Origin: Cyathus striatus
Taxonomy: Eukaryota; Basidiomycota; Agaricomycetes; Agaricales; Nidulariaceae
Direction: 5' to 3'
Assembly (NCBI GenBank): GCA_025738555.1
Contig: JAOVFP010000020.1
Coordinates: 1,736,001-1,800,000, forward strand
DNA length: 64,000 nucleotides
A program made the translations under genes and the position numbers. Positions 1-11,100 of this stretch are shown piece by piece. Below the pieces are notes generated by a model. That model was not told the origin of the DNA. It did no database searches and was given only the letters and a program-made list of their open reading frames with translations. Position 1 is the first letter of the stretch; each line of letters opens with the position of its first letter.

Positions 1-159
1 GGGCGAGGAGATGTGTGCGTGTGTGCGCTGTGTCCTGCGTTGGAGCATTGGTAGTGAGCGGAGGAAAGAGAGCTGAGCTGGATTTTTGATCGACACTTTC
101 TTATTTTTGATTGAATCGACGGCCAGCGCGGCAACTCTCTGTCTTTCTCTCCCTCCACC

Positions 160-3052
160 ATGAAGCCCAAACCCGCCCTCTCCTTTCTCCGCCGCATCAC
201 CCCCCTCGCTGCTCTCTCCATCGGTCTCATAGTTGGTTTCACAATAGCAAAGTTATTCCCCTGGAACACTGTATGTCTATTGTATAATGTTTATTCAATT
301 CTGATACACGACAGACTACAACTCCCACATGGCGTTCGGGCCACCTTCCCACTAAAAAGTCACAGCAGACAAGACACCCTATTCAGATTCCTACTGTCGC
401 CCAGCGAGAGCGCGTCCTCGAGCTCCTCACCACCCTCTCCCCGCACTACACCAAGGAATGCACGCGGCACGCCCAGCCAGGCTATACCGCGCAGGCCCTG
501 GAGCGATACAAGCCTCTCATCGGCTACCTCCCCCCTCAGCGCAGCTCAGTCCTCGGCAGTCTCCTAGGAATGGACCAACAGCCTCTCCAAAACCAACACA
601 GCGAGCACAAATACTTCTTCGCTATCAACCTATACAACTCCTTCGACGTCATCCCTGATCTATTCGCTACCCTCTTCAGAGTCTCTGCCATCCTAGGCTA
701 CGGAAATGTCTTTGTGTCAATATACGAGAACGGGTCGTCGGACCAGACGAAGGCTCTGTTGCGCATTTTTGATGCACTGTGCAGAAGCGTGGGCATGCGC
801 GTTATGATTCGCACGTCAATGCGCACTAGGGGGGCATTCAACCATCGTATCGAGTACCTCGCCGAAGTACGCAACAGCGCCTTTGTCCCCCTACACGAAC
901 TCCGCGATGCCGAAGGCGAGTACTTTGACACCATCATATTCATGAACGACATTCTACCCTGCGTCGACGACCTTCTCGAGCTCATCTACCAATCTCGCTT
1001 GAACAACGCCGGAATCACATGCGCAGCGGATTACATGTACCACGAGGAAATTGCCGCACCTGTGTTTTATGATAATTGGGTCGCGAGGGATATCAATGGA
1101 ACAGCCTTGGAGAATGCTCCGTTTGAGAGGATTTTCCATCATGAAGAGAGTCGAGAGCGGTGGGTTAGGCATTTGCCTGTTCAGGTCCAGAGTTGTTGGA
1201 ATGGCATTGCGATTTTGGATCCTGCGCCTTTTTATACGCCTCCTCACGTGAGGTTCAGAATGGCAAAGATCACCGAGGGCGAATGTTCCGCTAGCGAATG
1301 TAGTTTGATCTGCAATGATTATTGGGAGGCGGGGTATGGTAGGATTATGATGGTCCCTAGAGTCAAACTGGCTTATGATTCTGTGCGTCTTCTTTATCCT
1401 TTTTCTGCCATTGCTCACCATCAAATAGAAAGTGTTCGATATCATCCATCCTAACCGCCGCAATTTGACTGCGATAAGGGGATATGTGAAGATTGGGGGC
1501 TTGCCTGACGATCCGAGAACAGATCCGCAGGATCGAAGTTGGTTTGGTCCGCATGATAGGCTGTTTACTGAGGAAGAGAGTGTCCCGCTTGATTTTGTTG
1601 CTGGGCCTGAGTATGGTGAGTTTCTTTCTTGGTTTGTCATTCGTTTGGTTGTTCTTTCTTGCTTGATGATGGTCGTTGGGCATACCTTCCTCTTCGCTTC
1701 CTGCTTTTTACGCATGCGATAGACGTGCGTTTCTTTATTCGAAATGGTCGTCAGTAGATGGCTCTTTTGATCCTTCGATACCTCACTGTTTCGAGGTGTG
1801 TTGCGATTTTTGGAAGTTGGTTGGGTGTTGTGGTTCCAGTTCTGCTTTCCAGTTGGGTTTGGAGATGGAAGGTGGACCGTTGCTCCTTCGGTGGACACTG
1901 TTGGGTGTTTGGTGTGGGCTTCAGGCTCGATGCAGGGGTTTCGTTATTCTAGGTTGCTATGTTGGATTCTGCGACCTCTTTTAGCTCTGCTTAGATCTGG
2001 CTGTTCTTGTGGATAGGGCGGAGTGGATGGATTATATGCACTCCTTGCGAGACATACCGGTTGGGGGTGTTCAGTGGTAATTGTCGGGTGCGATTGGGTA
2101 GGCGTTGACTTTAGGGCCTTTGTTTTCATTCTACAACGAGATGGGGTGTTGGCTCGTTTCTTTCGTTGTGCTCGACTCCGGCGACTCTGGTGCTCTTTTA
2201 AGTTTATTTACCCCGCCGAAAGATCCCTTTTTATTTACCTTCTCTAGTGGATGAAGCGGAGTGGATGGGTTATGATGGTTTTGTCCAGAGCGTCTCCGTT
2301 GGCGTGATTTGTGTTCGATCTCCCGCTCGTGGTGATGTAGAGATAGGTGCTGAGCAGAATTGTGCTAGGCGCGAGCTGCCGTTCTCTTGTGCGTTTGGAT
2401 TTCGCTGTTCTGCAGTCCCTACGCATCCACAGGGCTCTCTGAGTGTTCTTTCATCTTTTTATGTCAGCTGTATTGTTTTCCTTTCGTATCCTTGGTAGAT
2501 GTATCGTCGCTAGGTGGTGCTCCCTTTATGCCTGCTGCTTTTGTATAACTGGAGGTACTCTTGCATTTGTGCTGAGGGCTTCCCTCACCGGGAACCTCGG
2601 TGGTCTCGTTTCTGAGAGGTCGTATGTGCTGCAACCCGTCGTTGCTCGTTGTTTTCTGCGCCTTCTGAGGGACTACGGCCAATGATGCTACTGCCGTTGT
2701 AGTCCTTGCTCTCTGCGTCTGGACCCTTGGAACGAGTCGCAAGTGGGGAACTCTGTTTCGTCCATGTATCTGATTTATGTGCTTTATATTCCCTATCGTT
2801 CTTCCAGGTTTCTTCAAGTTCTCAATTCTAAGCTTCTGATTTCATTCTATTCGACCCCCACCTTCTCTTCCTCTCCTCTCCCTGAACTGTCTGTTCAATA
2901 CTAACGTTCACTTTACAGTCTGGTGTTGGGGCTGGGACGGTGCCGGTGATCTTGAAGGACCTGATGTGGACCCTATCTGGGAGAAGATGTCGAATAGGTC
3001 GACGCTGCCGACGTCTATTAAGGTTAAACATGATCGAAGTTTGACTCTATGA
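160..3052 (+). CDS. CAP59/CMT1-family mannosyltransferase, four exons
   Basis: Predicted exons are 160-270, 315-1382, 1429-1615 and 2919-3052 (499 aa); all junctions are GT..AG and stay in phase. Residues about 14-34 form one hydrophobic segment after a basic N-terminus, as in type II Golgi proteins. Exon 2 begins TTTPTWRSG and carries the conserved body, including FFAINLYNSFDVIPDLF, VFVSIYENGSSDQT, FMNDILPCVDDLLEL and the Cys-rich stretch near 1280-1320. Exon 4 adds WCWGWDGAGDLEGPDVDP. This is the Pfam CAP59_mtransfer family, whose Cryptococcus members are alpha-1,3-mannosyltransferases or capsule-associated proteins; the substrate here is unknown. I chose ATG 160 because it precedes the membrane segment and is the first in frame. 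Introns 1 and 2 are 44 and 46 nt, but intron 3 is 1,303 nt. Base use is CpG-normal, unlike the repeats downstream. Confidence 0.85.
1616..2918 (+). other. Oversized third intron of the mannosyltransferase gene
   Basis: The donor is GTGAGT at 1616, and the acceptor at 2918 is preceded by a good branch-point-like CTAAC and a pyrimidine-rich run. Joining 1615 to 2919 restores the codon and continues the conserved C-terminus. The 1.3 kb interior is T/G-rich on the plus strand with no convincing coding sequence. It contains a short repeated segment (about 2010-2036 and 2248-2275, both with GCGGAGTGGATGG or a close variant). Either an unrecognised element has inserted into a normal short intron or the intron is genuinely long. 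Confidence 0.7.
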
Positions 3053-5461
3053 TGGGGAATCGGAGGAGGGTTCATACGAGAGTGGGTGGAGGAAGGCGAG
3101 GATGGTGGCAGATGTAGTGGTAACGACGCCGACAGCTTACAGCAACAACGGTGTAGTTGGAACATCGATACACGACAAGAAGATTACACATTCCTCTTTC
3201 CCTCTATTATCAGACATCCCGTACATCTCAAAACGCACTCACTCAAGGAACCGTCGATAACACTCGCTCAATGCTCTTTCAGACACGCTGTTTTCTTTAG
3301 GATCTTCGCTCTGCTGGCGTTATTATATTAGTCAGTCAACCAGCCAGCCAGCCAGCCCGCTGCTGCGGTGTACATTATTACATTATTCTATCCTATTGCG
3401 TTTTACATGGTATTACTGTCGTAGATTTGTTTGTCTTTGTTTTTTTTTTTTGGGAAAAATATTTATATTCACTTCAATCATAATGACACTGAAATATTCA
3501 TGCCTCTCTAGATTCCTTGTTAATTTTGTATTAAACTAACAGGTATATGTCATGAAAGTCTGAATCACATTGTAAGGCCTTAAGCCTTAAATGTCAACAC
3601 CATACATTATAACATTCTTGAAAGGCATCAATGGGCTTCATTGCAATAAGTTGCTAGGCCATGGGATTTCATGAAACAAAATTGAAAAGTTAAGGTTTTC
3701 ATAAGATTATCCATGGATTCCAAGGTGGCCATAGTATTATTTAGTTCATAATATTACTTGCAGGTCCAAAAAAGAGTACTGAGTATGGCTGTGTTACATG
3801 TAACATCTATTAGATATATTGAGGAAGTACTCTCATCAGCAATTCAGCAATTTGTTTGTCGGCTTGTAAGGCTTGTGTAGCATGTGAATGCATGCTCACA
3901 AGTAGACAGTAACCTACAAGCTTACAAACCAGAGTTTTTATTAGTATTATTAGTATTAATGTTATTTATTGTGTAATAAACTATGACAATGATTATCTAC
4001 ATATTTATTAATAAAATAAGACCTAAAAACATCTAATAACACAGAGAAATGAAAGTCTTCAGGCAGTGAGGTAAATCCATAAAAGGGGAGGAGGTGTGCA
4101 CTACACACAATACTGGAGACTTTTGACTGATTGTTTGGTCACACATCATGCAGGGCCTCTGAACAGAACAATTTTGTCCTGTTGTCATGCATCATGGACA
4201 GCTGTGAACAAAGGTTTAGTGAAACTAAAATTAGAATGGTCTAATTTCCCTTCCAAATTTCTCTAGATCATGGAAAGTTTTGATTATCACCATGCACCTG
4301 ATGGTGTGCATGTAATACATTATGCATGGTAATTAGAACTCAAACGTAATGTATGAACACTGTAAACTACAAGAGAGAAATTAATACTACATAATGTATA
4401 GTGACTACAATGCACTACCCAATAAATGTAATGAAATCTATACTATAGGTACACTCTAGTCTCTGAGCACGATGACAGGAATGGTAATCCCGACACTTCC
4501 AAATTCAGGTAACTTACAATGCATTAATTTGTCCCCCGTGGAGATATGATCTCACTGGTCAGGGTGTTTCCAAAGTGTTTCATGCTGACATTAAAGAATC
4601 CTGTGTTGCAATTCGCTTCTTCTCTGCATCCTTTGAAGCCTTGTGCTTCAGATATCATATTATATGATTTCCTTATGTTTTCTTATATGTTTTTTTATAT
4701 GTTTTCCGCATTTCCACAAATTCCATAGATATATTTCTATACCTCATGAATGCTTAGCACTGTAGCAGGCCACTTTCAATTTATATTCTGTATATTCTTC
4801 ATATGTTTTCCGATTTCCGAAATATTCATAATAATTGTATAATGTGAAAACTTCTGTACAGCATACACAATCTGCTGGTCTTGGCACAAGGTTGCCGTGT
4901 TCCACCTTGTGCCACAATGGCTCCAAAAATGTCTGTACTGAATGTCGGGATCCGGAAAGTATGATTACATAATGGTCTCACATTCATACCGGTGCGGCCA
5001 TAACATACAGAGATTTAGGAAATAGATGAAAATAACAATTTGGTGCTATCCCACTGAGAAATTTGCTATAAATTCAATGAATTATACATATACTTTATGG
5101 TATAATGATAAATGTGCTGTTATTGGTCTCGTTTTTCACGACTTTTGGTTTTGGTCTGACGAAAGTGTACAAGCCTCTAGAATTCAACTAACTGTACCAT
5201 TAGATTACAACTATTCATACGACTGGATGATGTCCAATTTACTTGACAAAACCATTTGCATACATTTATAAGCTTTAAATGTCAAGGACTTCGTGCTTTG
5301 TAATGCATCTTTGGTTTACATACAAGCCTACATTCATATTCACATACCTGGTTTTCAATAAAAGTGATCTTTTACAGAAAGAAAAACAAAAAGCGAAAGT
5401 ATTGGTAGGTATTTTGAATCAATTACATAGATATTCATATTTTATAGACAGTACATAGTCG
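3053..5461. other. Gene-free region: 3' flank then AT-rich, CpG-poor sequence
   Basis: About 3053-3420 is the presumed 3' UTR and flank of the mannosyltransferase, with a short CCAG microsatellite at 3340-3358. From about 3440 the sequence becomes AT-rich and poor in CG. I see no open frame with recognisable homology. A perfect 11-bp inverted repeat with an 11-nt loop lies at 4882-4892/4904-4914 (arm TGGCACAAGGT). It is probably decayed repeat DNA. Confidence 0.6.
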
Positions 5462-5466
5462 GAATT
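5462..5466. repeat. Target-site duplication GAATT, left copy
   Basis: The five bases immediately outside the 3' LTR match the five bases at 14405-14409 outside the other LTR, which fixes the element ends. Confidence 0.9.
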
Positions 5467-6129
5467 TGTCACGACCGTGCCCCTAGCCTGACTTGGCGGC
5501 GGAGTACGAGAGAGTGACTGCGGAGAAGCGAGGGGTGAGTGTAAGACGAAAGCGGAGAACGATAACTCAGGGGGTAGGACTTCGGCTTCAGCTTATGTGC
5601 TGTGCCCCTGGGATTCCCGGTCCTGGATTTCGGAGTAAGGGCAAGCCCTTCGGAGAAGACGAGAGACGGAAGACGAGAGGTGTAACTCAAGTCAGACGAA
5701 AGGGTGAGGACGTAGTTCAATACGAAACTAAAGACTAAGTACAAATCGAGTACTACTTAAATACTAGAGACTCGGAGTAAGTAAAGGCCGCTGGCCAAGG
5801 CCAGCGGAGAAGTACGGTCAGGGTAGGCGTACGTAGAATGAAGACTATAACTAATTAAACATAATAAAATGCGTCGGAGAAGTGAGCGCGTATGGCGGTG
5901 TAAAGTAAAACAGATAGTGGCGCACTTAAGAATGATAAGTGACTCACTATGAGATGTATACTACAATACTGAGGGGATAGCTCAGTAGGGCGGAAGAAAG
6001 GAAACGAAAGTAATCTATGTACAGTAAGCAATATGTAATAGTAAGAACGTAATCAAGGTCCGGAGTAAACATAGGGGAAAGCGGAGTAAGAGCAGAGGAG
6101 TCCGGAGGTAGGCGATACGGGATATGACA
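5467..6129 (-). repeat. 3' LTR of the gypsy element (663 bp)
   Basis: It begins TGTCACGACC and ends GATATGACA on the plus strand and reads the same as 13742-14404 throughout. It contains eleven CGGAG pentamers on the plus strand, ten of them followed by TA or AA, and none that I saw on the other strand. It also holds the GGCTTCAGCTTATGTGCTG core shared with the other LTRs in this window. Confidence 0.95.
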
Positions 6130-6130
6130 G

Positions 6131-6144
6131 TATTCCCCCCTTAA
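6131..6144 (-). other. Polypurine tract for plus-strand priming
   Basis: On the element's sense strand this is AAGGGGGGAA, ending three bases before the 3' LTR. This is the expected position and composition of the primer left by RNase H. Confidence 0.75.
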
Positions 6145-6224
6145 GGCCGAGCCTCGAGGCCTGAGCACGTGATCAAACAATAGGCTTTTGAAAATTTGAT
6201 CGGCGTTTTGACATCAGGTCCGGA

Positions 6225-6232
6225 TATATAAA
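6225..6232 (+). promoter_or_regulatory. TATA box of the antisense gene
   Basis: TATATAAA lies about 75 bases upstream of the ATG at 6307, between the 3' LTR and the antisense gene and pointing inward. This suggests the antisense gene has its own promoter rather than relying on the LTR. Inferred from motif and spacing only. Confidence 0.5.
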
Positions 6233-6306
6233 GGTCAGCTTGTGGAGGAAGAATCCAAACCATATTTACCCCGCTACACCAACTCGTTTTCACGTGACCA
6301 CTTAAT

Positions 6307-7851
6307 ATGTCTTCCTCTGTACCCTCGAACGAAGACCCTACGCGCGAGGAGAAACTGAGGTTACTCCTCCACAAACGAGCGGAGCTGGAAGCTCTCGAAA
6401 AGGAGTTGAAGGGTGAAAAGGTGGAGAAGCAGGGGGACGAAAAGGAAGGGACAGAGCAGAAAGACGCTATGGAGGTGGATGAAGGAGACCGACGATTAGA
6501 GGCGATACGGGAAAAACAACGTAAGCAGGCGGAGACAAAGGCGAGGGTCGCTCAGACGATGTCAAGACTAACTGGTCGCCCAGCGGAGGAAACGACGAGG
6601 CAAGGCGCTTCTCCACCAGTACATGCGGAGTACGAGGCGACAATGGCAAGGTTGGGGCTTATGTCGTTTAGTCCGGAGTCGGTGACACAATCCTTACATT
6701 ACCATAGGGAGGCCGATAGTTTGACGATGCAGGTGGACAGGTCGAATCCGGTGGAGAAGGTGGTGGAGCAGGCGATGGCAGAGGTAGGGCCTACAAGGGT
6801 ACGGATTCCAACTCCTGTAGTGGAACCGGAGGTAATGACCATTCCACAGGTAGGTACTTACATGAGTGCGGAGCAGATTGCTGACCGCGAATGCACCGTT
6901 CAGCAGCTAGAGGCCGAAGGCCACACCATGACTCCGGAGGAAAAGGTGGAGAAGATCGTCCAGCGCTTGGAGAACGAAGGTGGCTCCAAGAGGAAGCGCA
7001 CTGGTACGAATCCGGAGGACGCGACAGAGGCGACTCCAAAACCGGTGAAGAAGAAAACTTCGACCAGGGCTTCTCAGTGCAAAGGGGCGAAGAGTAAGGC
7101 CCTTGTTGACGACGAGGCGGAGGAGGAGAAGAGTAAGGGAAGTGGTGCAGCACAGGGGAGTCGCACCGGAACAGAGAGTCAGGCGGGTGACAACCCCGAG
7201 GATGAAGAGGAGAAGACATGCGTACTTCTCCATGCTCCTTGCACGAGTTGCAAGCAACGCCAGGTGGAGTGCTTGGTAGACCTCGGGTAAGAATCTCCTG
7301 ACGCTGTACGGCGTTATGCTAATATGTTCTACAGTGGTAAGAAAATGGACCACAAGGTGTGTGAGGCATGTCGGACAAAGAAGGGGAGATGCGACAACGA
7401 GGGGATAATGTGGGGGACTGTAGTCCCGGGGAACGCAGAGGAATGGAGAAAGGGTCTGGAGAAGATGAAGACCGGTGGTGTGGGGCAGGAGAAATTGGTG
7501 GAGGAGTTGCAGATGCAACTGGCGGTGGCGAGGTCGGAGTTAGAGGTCGCGGAGAAACGGGCGGATGAATTGTGGACCAAGGGGAAGATGTTCGACGCCG
7601 AGTGCAAGATCCTGAGGGATCAGCTTTATCTGGCGGAGAATGAGCGCGACAAGTTGGCGATGCAGCTCAACTCCGGGAGCCCCTCATCGGCCATGCTCAT
7701 GGAGGCATTGGGTAGGAACGTCAACATGCACACGGAGTTGATGGGAACGTTGAATAGGTTGATGACCACGCAGGCGGCAGAGGAGGGTACTCCGGCGGAG
7801 ACTAATGAGTCTGGGAGTAATGAAGAGGAAGAAGATGAAGACGAAGAGTAG
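6307..7851 (+). CDS. Antisense accessory protein with Zn2Cys6-like cluster, inside gypsy element
   Basis: Two exons, 6307-7286 and 7335-7851 (498 aa), are joined by a 48-nt intron with GTAAGA donor, GCTAAT branch-like site and CTACAG acceptor. The gene runs opposite to gag-pol and converges on pol. The N-terminal ~100 residues are charged and likely coiled coil (RAELEALEKELKGEK), followed by a low-complexity middle and a basic patch (SKRKRTGTN). A cysteine cluster straddles the intron: C312-x2-C315-x6-C322, 13-residue spacer, C336-x2-C339-x6-C346. This matches the fungal Zn(II)2Cys6 pattern except that the spacer is slightly longer than the usual 5-12. After it come a second coiled coil (about 357-435) and an acidic tail (NEEEEDEDEE). 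Splicing is needed to assemble the cluster, so this is a real gene rather than a shadow. A DNA-binding role is inferred. Confidence 0.85.
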
Positions 7852-8174
7852 TGTACAGTAGGCGGAAAAAATGTAAATACTTGTTTTGTGTGGACTTTAA
7901 TGATTTTTTTGACGCGAGAACGAAAAAGTAAGAGTAAACGATAATACGGAGTAAAGAGAAACACCTTAGGAGAAAACCAATACAACTCCGTACTTCCACT
8001 CTCAGCCCACCTCGTTAAGTATGCAAAGTGATGAATCAGCTATGCTTATTAAACGTAGTGGTCATCATGCAAGCGGTGTCCGGAGAAGCGTCAATCTTCA
8101 ACCTTTGGTCAAGAAGACGGATACGGATATACAATAAACTATAGCGGAGAAACGAAAATGTAAGCAGAGAAAAT
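7852..8174. other. Convergent gap between antisense gene and pol
   Basis: This 323-bp AT-rich spacer lies between two converging 3' ends. It carries three CGGAG pentamers followed by TA or AA, and one CAGAGAA variant. No gene is seen. Confidence 0.6.
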
Positions 8175-11100
8175 CTATGTAACAGGAGTAGAAGGATTGG
8201 GCTTATCGGGATAACGAGCATGAAATTCCTCTATGAGCTCTGTAGCATGTTCTACTTCGGTGGCAGCCAACCAAGTGAGTTCTTCGTCGGTTCCTTCATA
8301 ACCAGTCCATCGGACTAAGTAACGAAGAGGGCATTTCTTGAACCGGCGATCCAGCTTGGAGTCGCAGATCTCACTGATCTCGAACTCGATATCTCCGTCG
8401 ATTTCCACAGGGGGAGGCGGAGCTATCTCTCGACCAGGGATAGTGTTTTCAACTGCGGGCTCGAGCATAGAGACATGGAATACAGGGTGTACAGCTCGGA
8501 AATTGGAAGGGAGTCTAAGGGTGCGGGAGTGGGTACCAGTTTCAGCAATGATCTCGAAAGGACCGTAATACTTTTCAGCCAATTTCTTGGAAGGGCGAGT
8601 GGTGTTAAAGAACTTAGCATGGACGAAGGCTTTGGTTCCAACTTTGAACTCCGGGGCAGGCAAGCGACGGTTGTCTGCTCCGACCTGATAGCGCTTCTGA
8701 GCAAGTGCTATTTCGGCCTTGAGGTTTTCATGAAGTTCCTGGAGGTCCACGGCGTAGTCCCTGGCATGAACGGAGGTAACGTCACGTTCGGGATAGACTG
8801 TAATCTGTGGATGATAACCCTTATTGGCGAAGAAAGGAGTCGTATTAGTGGTCGAGCTCGGTGTATTGTTATACGCGAACTCAGCGATGGGGAGGAGATC
8901 AGCCCAGTTGTCCTGCTGGTAATTGCAGTAGATGCGGAGGTACTGCTCTAAGACTTGGTTAATGCGTTCAGTTTGTCCATCGCCTTCTGGATGGTATCCG
9001 GAGGTAAAGTGTAGGTTAATGTCGAGAACCTTACCAAGAGACCGGAAGAAGTGGGAGACGAACTCCGAACCACGATCGGAGGTAATGTGGCTGGGAACAC
9101 CGTGCTTAGAGAATACGTGCATGACAAAGAGCTTAGCTAGCTGGGCGGAGGTAATGGTGTTATGACAAGGGATGAAGATAGCTTGCTTGCTAAGACGGTC
9201 AACAATAACTAGGATTGAATTGTACTTATCAAATCCAGAGATGGGAAGCGTTTCAATGAAGTCCATAGAGATAGAGTTCCATGGGCGCTCTGGAATAGGG
9301 AGTTGCTTCAAGGTACCATAGGGACGGTGATGCTGTGGTTTAGACCGTAAGCAGATGGTGCAAGACTTACAATAGTCCTTGACATAAGTACGAAGTCCAG
9401 GCCAAGTATATTCCCGTCGAATATTATCCAAGGTCTTGTTTTGACCAGGATGTCCGGCGAGTAAATGATCATGTTTGTACTGGACAATGCGAAGGCGGAG
9501 AGAATCGTCGTCTGGGACATAAATTCGGTTGTCGAGGCGGAGTAAGCCATCTGAACCGACAGACCAACGATTAGTAGGATTGCGAAGGTGGATGGATGCG
9601 ACAGTGTCTAGGGGTTGGGCAGTGAGGATGTCGCGGTGGAGTTGCTCAACATCCATAATGATGCTGGCACGGAGAACAGGATGAAGGAGTGTGGTGGCAC
9701 GGATAGAGGCGATGAGCTGTTCTTGGGTAAAAACAGGGCGAAAATTGTGCGGATTGACTTTGGCATAGTCGTTATTCCCCCCTTTAGGGTAGACGTCCCA
9801 TCGTCTAGTTAAAGCGTCAGGTTTCGCACCAAGTTTCCCTGGGCGGAAACGAATAACCAGATTGAACTGAGACAGGTACTCTGACCAACGAGCCTGACGG
9901 CGAGTGAGAATCTTGGTGGTGGAGAAATACTCTAAGTTTTTATGGTCAGTAACCACATCAACCGGAGTACCAGAACCTTCCAAGTAGTGTTGCCAGACAC
10001 GAAAAGCTTCAAAGATAGCCAGGAGTTCCTTGTCGTGGGTGTCATAATTCAGTTCAGGAGCGGTGAAGGTACGGGAATGGAACGCAATGGGGTGAATATC
10101 GCCATCGTCAGCAACAATCGAGAGGATTGCTCCGAGAGCATAATCGGAGGCGTCAGTCTCTACAATGATCTGGGCGTCAGGGACCCAATGAGTGAGTACA
10201 GGGGCTGTAGTGAAGGCGTCCTTAAGTTTCTCGAACGCCGAACGGCAAGCCGGAGAAAAGTCCCATTTCAAACCCTTGCGGGTAAGACGAGTGAGTGGCA
10301 CTACAATGTCGGAGTAGTGCTGGATAAAGCGCCTATAGAAGTTGGCAAACCCAAGGAAAGACTGAACATCTTTAACCTTCTTAGGTTCGGGCCAATCCCT
10401 AATGGTTTGGACTTTATCCTGGGACATAGTGAGGCCGCCCGGAGAAAGGACGTAACCTAAGTACTCAACAGATTCAGTGTGGAATTCACACTTGTCCGCC
10501 CGGGCATAGAGCCCATGTTGGCGTAAACGCTTTAGAACTTCTTTAACGTGCCGTTTGTGCTCCTCGAGACTATCGGAGTAGATTAGTATATCGTCGAGGT
10601 AGACTGTAACGCACACATCGAGCATGTCCTTGAAGATGTCGTTCATGAAACGTTGGAAAGCCGCAGGTGCATTGGTGAGTCCAAACGGCATTACTAGCCA
10701 TTCAAACGAGCCGTAGCGAGTACGAAAAGCGGTCTTCCATTCATCTCCATCAGCGATGCGGACTAAGTGGTAAGCGTGGCGGAGATCGATCTTGGTGTAG
10801 ATTCTAGCCTTGCGAGGAGAGTCAAGGAGGTCGGAAATAAGGGGAAGGGGATATCGATCCTTTTTGGAGATTGCATTAAGCCCACGGAAATCGACACAGA
10901 GTCGAAGGGATCCATCTTTCTTCCGGACAAAGAGCACTGGTGCTCCATGTGGAGAACGAGAAGGACGGATGAAGCCAATCCGGAGATGTTCGTCGATGAA
11001 CTCTCGTAGAGAGGCCAACTCGGACTGCGAGAGTGAATATACAGTACCGACTGGAGGAGACGTACCTTCCTCCAAGTTGATCCGGAGATCGTAAGGGCGA

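Noticed and set aside
954..1898. 314-codon minus-strand frame opposite the mannosyltransferase
   Set aside because: It is a shadow of the conserved plus-strand exons and shows no family features.
3086..3331. 81-codon frame after the mannosyltransferase
   Set aside because: It lies in the presumed 3' UTR and has no recognisable domain.
5469..5744. 91-codon open frames in both LTRs (also 13744-14019)
   Set aside because: They lie inside LTRs and are identical because the LTRs are; the start is not ATG-supported and no domain is seen.
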